From Gammaproteobacteria bacterium UBA2965 (GTDB lineage Bacteria > Pseudomonadota > Gammaproteobacteria > Pseudomonadales > Azotimanducaceae), in assembly GCA_002348385.1 (NCBI GenBank), contig DEBD01000004.1, positions 36,844 to 100,732 on the forward strand: 63,889 nucleotides of DNA, read 5' to 3'. The notes beneath the pieces were generated by a model that saw only the letters and a list, made by a program, of their open reading frames with translations, was not told where the DNA came from and made no database searches. Each line of letters starts with the position of its first letter. Positions within the stretch are counted from its first letter, which is position 1. Of the stretch, positions 58,858 to 63,889 are shown piece by piece. The position numbers and the translations under genes were made by a program.

Positions 58858-59969
58858 CGGCCGCCGCCGATCAATTTGGCCCATCGCTGCAGCACCTTGG
58901 GCTGGCTTAAAGACTGGGCTCGCTCGCGGGCCCGTTGACCCAGGGATTCTCGCATAGGTGCGTCGCCGACCAGTTCGACGAGCGCCCTGGTCAGGCCGGT
59001 GACCCCTTGGTTGGGAGGCACCAGGCGTCCGCAATCCGGTCCGTCGATGAGTTCTGCCGGCCCGGCCGGACAGTCGTAGGCGATGCAAGCCACCCCGTGG
59101 GCCATGGCTTCCAGCAGGGCATTGGGAAAGCCTTCGTACCGGGAGGTGAGCACGAACAGATCAGCCCGCGCGTACCATGCTTGCATGTTGCCGGCCCAAC
59201 CCGGCAGCATGGCGCGGCCACCTATGGCCAGGCGCTCGATGGTACGCTCGAGCGCCTGGCGTTGGGGGCCCTCGCCCAGAATCACCAGGCGCCAACCAAG
59301 TGTTTCATGCGACAAAAGCGCAAAAGCTTCAAGCAGATCCTCGAACCCCTTCTGGGGGTCCAGCCGACCGACGGCCAGGATAAGCCGCTGGTCGCTATCG
59401 ATTAGGCCCGCGATCGGCAGCTCCGCGGGCCCATCTGGCAGTGGCAGCGCCAGGGGGTTCGGTATGACGCTGGTCTTGGCGCGGGGCAGGTTGCTGGCAA
59501 ACCATGCCCGGGTGGTTTCCGTCTGCACCACCACGGTGTGTGCCATCGGATAGGTGAGTTGCCGCAGCGCACGCCACCAGAAACTCAGTGGGAAAAGCGG
59601 CGGGTGAATGCGCTCGCACACGATGACGGGAACTCCGGTACCCCAAGCGGCCAATAGTCCTGCCACGTTGACGTTGGTGAGAAAGGTGATCACGAGATCG
59701 GGCCGCTCGCTGGTGATGAGTCGGCGTAGCGCGCGCAGGCGCCGCAACTGGCGCCAGGGTGTCTTGGGGCCCGGCGCCGGCGGTAATCGGCGCACCTGGA
59801 CCCCTGGGTCCAGGGGGTATCCTGCACTGCTGTCCGCGTCGAAAGTGGGCGTGAGCGTGACGGAGCAACCAGCCGCGCACCAGGCATTGCATAACGTAGT
59901 GGCCACACGCTCGGCCCCACCACCACTCAGCGAGCTGACCAATACCGTCAGCTTGGTCGCGTCGGTCAT
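58854..59969 (-). CDS. glycosyltransferase family 4
   Basis: A 371-residue GT-B enzyme from the ATG at 59969; the longer open frame is not protein-like. N-terminus LTVLVSSLSGGGAERVATTL, linker VIPNPLALPLPD, LILAVGRLDPQKGFEDLLEAF, and EX7E in SRYEGFPNALLEAMAHG. It is similar in layout to the GT at 56620, suggesting duplication. First gene of the GT-GT-GT-AsnB operon; the promoter should lie in the 222-base gap upstream. Confidence 0.88.
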   Translation of the reverse strand: MTDATKLTVLVSSLSGGGAERVATTLCNAWCAAGCSVTLTPTFDADSSAGYPLDPGVQVRRLPPAPGPKTPWRQLRRLRALRRLITSERPDLVITFLTNVNVAGLLAAWGTGVPVIVCERIHPPLFPLSFWWRALRQLTYPMAHTVVVQTETTRAWFASNLPRAKTSVIPNPLALPLPDGPAELPIAGLIDSDQRLILAVGRLDPQKGFEDLLEAFALLSHETLGWRLVILGEGPQRQALERTIERLAIGGRAMLPGWAGNMQAWYARADLFVLTSRYEGFPNALLEAMAHGVACIAYDCPAGPAELIDGPDCGRLVPPNQGVTGLTRALVELVGDAPMRESLGQRARERAQSLSQPKVLQRWAKLIGGGR

Positions 59970-60191
59970 GGCACGGCGTTTTGCGGTACCGCCAGCAGAT
60001 AAAGGTCTCTGGTAGGCAGGTCCTCGTGGCACAGCGCCTTTCGAGGCAGTTCCAACGGTGTTTGAACGCGCGCGCTCGTTAGCGTCTTGAAATGCTGCTT
60101 GTGCAGCAGGGCCAGGCACACGGCCTTGGTGCTCGAGCGGCGTTGGGACCGTTGTGCCGCTGCTTGCGAGCGGCGGGAGCTACACGAACCT

Positions 60192-61448
60192 CTAGGCGGT
60201 GCCATCGTATTTGCGCAGTTCGGCGCGGCCGACCACCAGATGGTGGACTTCGTCGGGGCCGTCGGCGATACGCAACGTGCGTTGTCCCGTGTACATCTTT
60301 GCCAGCGGCGTCCATTGAGACACCCCGGTGGCTCCGTGCACCTGGATCGCCTGATCGATGATCTGGCAAACCCGCTCGGGCACCATGGCTTTTACCATGT
60401 GCACCCACACGCGTGCCTCGCGGTTGCCGAGCACGTCCATGGCCTTGGCCGCCTTGAGCACCATCAGCCGCATGGCCTCGATCTCGATGCGGATGCGCGA
60501 CACCATCTCGATGTTCTTGCCGAGCTGAATGATGGGTTTGCCGAAGGCTTCCCGGGAAGTTGCACGCTTCATCAGGAGGTCCAGGGCCCGCTCCGCCTGA
60601 CCGATAGAGCGCATGCAGTGATGGATACGGCCCGGTCCCAGACGAACTTGAGAGATCTCGAACCCGCGCCCCTCGCCGAGCAGGATGTTTTCCTTCGGAA
60701 CGCGGGCATCGGTGAAGCGCAGATGCATGTGACCATGGGGAGCGTCGTCGTCGCCGAATACGTGCATTGGCCCCAATATCTCGACACCGGCAGTGTCACG
60801 AGGCACCAGAATCTGAGACTGCTGGCGGTGTGGTGCGGCGTCGGGACTGGTTTTGACCATAACGATCATAATCTTGCAGCGTGGGTCACCGGCGCCGGAG
60901 GCATAGTACTTTTCGCCGTTGAGCACCCATTCGTCGCCGTCCAGCTCCGCGCGCATACCGATGTTCTTGGCATCGGAGGAGGCGAGATCCGGCTCCGTCA
61001 TCACGTAGGCCGAACGAATCTCGCCGTTCAGCAGCGGCTTTAGCCATTGTTCCTTCTGCTCTTCCGTGCCGACGCGTTCCAGCACTTCCATGTTGCCGGT
61101 GTCGGGTGCGGAACAGTTGAGGCTCTCGGATGCCAGTGGGTTCTTGCCAAGCTCGGCTGCAATGTAGGCGTAGTCGAGGTTCTTGAGGCCCTCGCCCGTC
61201 TCCGCGTCGGGCAGAAAGAAGTTCCACAGGCCGGATTCCTTGGCTTTGTTTTTTGCCGTTTCCAGCAGCTCCAGCTGACCGGGCGCCCAGCTCCAGCGGT
61301 CCTCGCGATTCTCGCCCAATGCGTAGAACTCCTCGGTGATGGGCTCCACGTTCTCGGCAATGTGCTTTTTTACCGCGTCCAACAGGGGCTCGGCCTCCGC
61401 GGACATGGTGAGGTTGTTCAGATCGGCTTCCAGATCGGCTTCGGACAT
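60192..61448 (-). CDS. acyl-CoA dehydrogenase (ACAD10/11-like)
   Basis: A 418-residue enzyme from the ATG at 61448 (GGGGGAAGCCCA upstream; the GTG/ATG eight codons earlier is less well supported). Motifs: SAYVMTEPDLASSDAKNIGM, WVLNGEKYYASGAGDPRCKI, DARVPKENILLGEGRGFEI, and the C-terminal IQVHGATGVSQWTPLAKMYTGQRTLRIADGP. The pattern follows the ACAD10/11-like group acting on unusual or long acyl-CoAs. Cytosolic, FAD-linked. Monocistronic or loosely linked with the hydroxyacid dehydrogenase gene 85 bases upstream. Confidence 0.88.
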   Translation of the reverse strand: MSEADLEADLNNLTMSAEAEPLLDAVKKHIAENVEPITEEFYALGENREDRWSWAPGQLELLETAKNKAKESGLWNFFLPDAETGEGLKNLDYAYIAAELGKNPLASESLNCSAPDTGNMEVLERVGTEEQKEQWLKPLLNGEIRSAYVMTEPDLASSDAKNIGMRAELDGDEWVLNGEKYYASGAGDPRCKIMIVMVKTSPDAAPHRQQSQILVPRDTAGVEILGPMHVFGDDDAPHGHMHLRFTDARVPKENILLGEGRGFEISQVRLGPGRIHHCMRSIGQAERALDLLMKRATSREAFGKPIIQLGKNIEMVSRIRIEIEAMRLMVLKAAKAMDVLGNREARVWVHMVKAMVPERVCQIIDQAIQVHGATGVSQWTPLAKMYTGQRTLRIADGPDEVHHLVVGRAELRKYDGTA

Positions 61449-61533
61449 TGGGCTTCCCCCCTGGTCGTGCATTTTGCTTATCGGATTGCCCCCATGTTAT
61501 CGCAGCGGCGGCGCCATTGTCCGCCTGCGCCAA

Positions 61534-62583
61534 CTACCTATTCGGCCCCCGATTCATGGGATAGGGCTGCCAGCGCTCGAGCTCCACCCGCGGCAGCACG
61601 GTGGGATTCACGCAGCTCATGGGCCAGCGTCCGCGCAGCACCAGCGCCACTTCGCGACCGACGCGGCGCCGCGTCTCCGGTCTCATGCGCGTGGTTGCAG
61701 ATGCTACGTGGGGCGTGAGCACCACGTTCTCCATGTCGAACAGGGGGTTGTCGGGTTCAGGGGGTTCCTGTTCCAGCACGTCCAGGCCCGCTCCCGCGAT
61801 TTCTCCCGCCGACAGCGCGGCGATGAGCGCAGCTTCGTCGATGAGGGGGCCGCGTGCGGTGTTGATCACCACCGCCGAGGGCTTCATGCGCGCGAACGCC
61901 GACGCAGCGAAGGCATGATGCGTCTCTTCGTTGTGCGGCGCGTGGATGGAGACGTAGTCGGACCGCTCCAGCAGCTCGGGAAAGCTGACCGGCTCCACGC
62001 CGGCGGCGCTGATTTCCAGCTCGCTGACGTAGGGGTCGTAGGCGAGCACCCGCATGCCGAATGCCTGAGCTCTGCGCGCGGTGCAGCGGGCCACGTTGCC
62101 GAAGGCGTACAGACCCAGGGTTTGGCCCAGCAGGCGCGGCACCTTGCTCAATAGCGGGCGCGCCGCGTACCAGTCTTCTCGCGCCAGGCGCACCATGGCC
62201 GGTGTGCGCCGGGCCATGTCCAGGAGCAGCATCATGGCGTGGTCGGCAACCTCCTCGATAAATACGTCCGGGACGTTGGTGACCACGATGCCCGCCTTGG
62301 TAGCGGCTTCGATGTCCACCATATCGACGCCCACGCTGCCGACGCCGATGACCACGCAATTCTGCAGCGCGTCGATTACCTGCGTGTCGATGCGTAATCC
62401 CCAGGAGGTGATGATGGCGTCTACCTCGGAGACCCCCGCTGCGAATTCCGCCGGATTGTCTGCGCGGATCTCGACGATTTCGGCCAGGGGTGACAGCGCC
62501 TCCAGTTCCAGCGAGAAGCGTTCTTCCACTGTCTGGTTGCGGGCCTGCCTGGGCAGCTGAATGCCGACTTTGCTCTTGCTCAT
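61534..62583 (-). CDS. D-2-hydroxyacid dehydrogenase (NAD), CtBP-like
   Basis: A 349-residue enzyme with the usual order: VIGVGSVGVDMVDIEAATKAG, VPDVFIEEVADHAMMLLLDMARR, the Rossmann turn, NTARGPLIDEAAL (substrate Arg) and the catalytic His in NVVLTPHVASATTRM. The NAD-binding turn reads LGLYAFGNVARC, where two of the three Gly of GxGxxG appear as Ala. The subgroup resembles C-terminal-binding-protein-like dehydrogenases. Reduces 2-ketoacids or oxidises D-hydroxyacids. Divergent from the radical SAM gene with 62 bases between starts. Confidence 0.86.
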   Translation of the reverse strand: MSKSKVGIQLPRQARNQTVEERFSLELEALSPLAEIVEIRADNPAEFAAGVSEVDAIITSWGLRIDTQVIDALQNCVVIGVGSVGVDMVDIEAATKAGIVVTNVPDVFIEEVADHAMMLLLDMARRTPAMVRLAREDWYAARPLLSKVPRLLGQTLGLYAFGNVARCTARRAQAFGMRVLAYDPYVSELEISAAGVEPVSFPELLERSDYVSIHAPHNEETHHAFAASAFARMKPSAVVINTARGPLIDEAALIAALSAGEIAGAGLDVLEQEPPEPDNPLFDMENVVLTPHVASATTRMRPETRRRVGREVALVLRGRWPMSCVNPTVLPRVELERWQPYPMNRGPNR

Positions 62584-62645
62584 TGGTTTCGTGCTCTTGC
62601 CATGAATGGGTTCCTCGTGAGGGCGCTTACTTTGGTGTTGTTACA

Positions 62646-63740
62646 ATGCGCGGCCTCAAAGGTAAAGCATTGGAGCGCGCATGGCAGCCGGTGGAGGCAG
62701 CAGGGCCGTTGGCTAACTCGGGGATGGGGAAACTGTTTCGATACGCTCGCGTGTTCTGGGCCTGGCGGATGCGCGGGTCGGATACGCTGGCCTACCTGCC
62801 GGAAGACATTTCCATCGAGCTCACCAACACGTGCAACTTTCGTTGCTCGTTCTGTCCCCAGTCCGATCCCAAGCACTTCGAGGTGGTGAGTCGCTCCGCT
62901 TTGGATGTAGAAGGTGCCCGCGTGCTTCTGGGTAAGCTGCGATCGGGCGGCGTGCGCACCGATGTGCTGCACTGGACGCTGGATGGGGAGCCTTTTGCGA
63001 ACCGACAGATCGGCGAGATCTGCGAGCTCGCCATCGAGTTCGGGTTCCGCAACTTCATCTTTTCCACCAACGGCTATTTCTGCACCGAGGACCGGCTGAA
63101 CGAACTGCCTCGGGGCGATGGCGATGTGCGCTATCAGCTTTGTATCGACTTCTGCGCCAGCCAGGCGTTGTTCGAAAAGCACCGGGGCACCAGAAGCTCC
63201 TGGGGCAAGGTCAAGGAGAACATCTGGCGCCTGATGGCCGACGACTCCCAGCCTCATATCGCCCTGCAGGTTACCGACATCTCTTCCTTTGAGGTCATCA
63301 CCAGTCAGTCCCATGTGGACGGATTGGCGGCACTTCGCGCGCTGCTCGGGCCGGAGTCGGATCGTCTCAAGGTGTCTGGCCGCACCTTTCATAACGCAAC
63401 GGGTCATGTTCCGGGGATCCTTGAGAGCAAGCAGGCTGCCGGCAGCAAGTACAATCTGTGTCCCTATCCCTGGACCTCCATGGTTATTGCGTCCAATGGC
63501 GATGTGGTGGCCTGCTGCCGGGATCTTCAGCACAAGACTGTGTTGGGTAACTTGTTCGAGCAGGAGTTGGCCGAGATTTGGAATGGCGAGCGCTATGCCT
63601 ATTTGCGCCGGGCCCTGGTGGAGCAAGCACCGGAGCGAGCGAATGCCTGCCGCAATTGCGATCTACCGTTTGATGCGGGCAAGTTCTCGCTGACACACCT
63701 GGTGCGCACCGGCGTGCACAGGCTGGGTGTGTTCCGCTAG
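62646..63740 (+). CDS. radical SAM / SPASM-domain protein
   Basis: A 364-residue protein from the ATG at 62646. The radical SAM cluster motif is NTCNFRCSFCPQS (CX3CX2C) near residue 65. The barrel has LHWTLDGEPFANRQIGEI and FIFSTNGYFCTEDR. The C-terminal SPASM-like region has NLCPYPWTSMVIASNGDVVACC and NACRNCDLPF, which supply auxiliary cluster ligands. SPASM enzymes modify peptides or small metabolites. No precursor peptide gene is visible nearby; its neighbour glycan locus makes a sugar-related or methyl/epimerase role conceivable. Substrate unknown. The start may lie a few codons away. Confidence 0.85.
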   Translation: MRGLKGKALERAWQPVEAAGPLANSGMGKLFRYARVFWAWRMRGSDTLAYLPEDISIELTNTCNFRCSFCPQSDPKHFEVVSRSALDVEGARVLLGKLRSGGVRTDVLHWTLDGEPFANRQIGEICELAIEFGFRNFIFSTNGYFCTEDRLNELPRGDGDVRYQLCIDFCASQALFEKHRGTRSSWGKVKENIWRLMADDSQPHIALQVTDISSFEVITSQSHVDGLAALRALLGPESDRLKVSGRTFHNATGHVPGILESKQAAGSKYNLCPYPWTSMVIASNGDVVACCRDLQHKTVLGNLFEQELAEIWNGERYAYLRRALVEQAPERANACRNCDLPFDAGKFSLTHLVRTGVHRLGVFR

Positions 63741-63830
63741 CGTTTCACGCTGCCGGTCTCGGTGCCTGCCAGACGCTTTTCCATTATCCTTGGTCGGCCT
63801 GGGGTTGTGCCTTGCTGGGGAGGGGATTAC

Positions 63831-63889
63831 TTGGACAAGCTACTCATTGCCAATCGCGGTGAGGTGGCCATTCGTGTTGCCCGGGCCGC
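63831..63889 (+). CDS. biotin carboxylase / acyl-CoA carboxylase alpha subunit (5' end only)
   Basis: The last 59 bases read MDKLLIANRGEVAIRVARA from a TTG start preceded by GGGGAGGGGAT. IANRGEIAxRxxRA is the invariant N-terminus of biotin carboxylases (AccC, PccA, MccA). The gene runs off the window. A propionyl-, methylcrotonyl- or geranyl-CoA carboxylase subunit would suit the catabolic context, but the type cannot be told from 19 residues. Confidence 0.8.
   Translation, partial: MDKLLIANRGEVAIRVARA

Noticed and set aside
59966..60205. Minus-strand frame between the GT and acyl-CoA dehydrogenase genes, ending LPTRDLYLLAVPQ
   Set aside because: It looks faintly like a protein C-terminus, but it has no supported start and overlaps both neighbouring genes; too little to call a gene or pseudogene.
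1..63889. CRISPR arrays, phage genes, intact insertion sequences, rRNA
   Set aside because: No regularly spaced repeats, integrase, transposase, capsid or rRNA-like sequence was recognised on either strand.

Overview
The window looks like chromosomal DNA from a GC-rich free-living or host-associated proteobacterium, most likely a marine-type gammaproteobacterium. That placement is an inference from gene style only: there is no rRNA or other marker gene. Coding density is high, genes start from AGGAGG-like ribosome sites, and the gene content is dominated by catabolic enzyme families: Rieske oxygenases, luciferase-like flavin monooxygenases, short-chain dehydrogenases, CaiB/BaiF CoA-transferases, acyl-CoA dehydrogenases, EthD and SnoaL-like proteins, cupins and VOC proteins. 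I see no tRNA, rRNA, CRISPR array, phage block or intact insertion sequence.

Layout. 0.2-4.3 kb (minus): an epoxide-hydrolase-like protein, then a nucleotidyltransferase, a methylthioribose-kinase-like enzyme and an inositol-monophosphatase-family enzyme, which look like a small sugar-activation module. 4.4-10.1 kb (minus): cupin, fused double CaiB/BaiF CoA-transferase, SDR, bicupin and VOC protein. 10.2-11.3 kb (plus): secreted NHL beta-propeller. 11.36-11.91 kb (minus): an AhpD/carboxymuconolactone-decarboxylase-like gene interrupted by one in-frame TGA exactly where the second Cys of its CxxC motif belongs, a strong selenocysteine candidate. 12.0-18.1 kb (plus): SDR, fused PabB-PabC, SnoaL-like, old-yellow-enzyme/dienoyl-CoA-reductase-like flavoprotein, a small ORF and a HAD phosphatase. 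18.2-24.6 kb (minus): a tight operon of SDR, cytochrome c/PQQ-type propeller, SnoaL-like, MFS, acyl-CoA dehydrogenase and VOC protein. 24.7-34 kb: GST, SDR, CoA-transferase, luciferase-like monooxygenase, small membrane protein, P450, hydrolase, small NIPSNAP-like protein and MFS. 33.1-38.8 kb (plus): Rieske oxygenase, luciferase-like enzyme, small unknown protein, 2Fe-2S ferredoxin, second Rieske oxygenase and epoxide hydrolase. 38.9-42.5 kb (minus): GST, two tandem double-EthD proteins and a luciferase-like enzyme. 42.5-46.9 kb: an apparently AT-richer island with a limonene-monooxygenase-like enzyme, a Cys-less CMD-like protein, a dienelactone-hydrolase-like enzyme, a lipoprotein and a broken SDR. 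46.9-51.2 kb: third Rieske oxygenase, SDR, VOC, SnoaL-like and luciferase-like proteins. 51.3-60 kb: a surface-glycan locus (polysaccharide deacetylase, sulfotransferase, asparagine synthetase, three GT4 glycosyltransferases) with an acyl-CoA ligase inside it. 60.2-63.9 kb: acyl-CoA dehydrogenase, D-2-hydroxyacid dehydrogenase, a radical SAM/SPASM protein and the first codons of a biotin carboxylase.

How the genes may work together (inference): the Rieske, P450 and luciferase-like oxygenases would hydroxylate hydrophobic or cyclic substrates. Epoxide hydrolases, SDRs, GSTs and SnoaL/EthD/cupin proteins would process the products. CoA ligase, CoA-transferases and acyl-CoA dehydrogenases would feed them to beta-oxidation, with MFS carriers importing substrates. 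The substrates cannot be read from the sequence.
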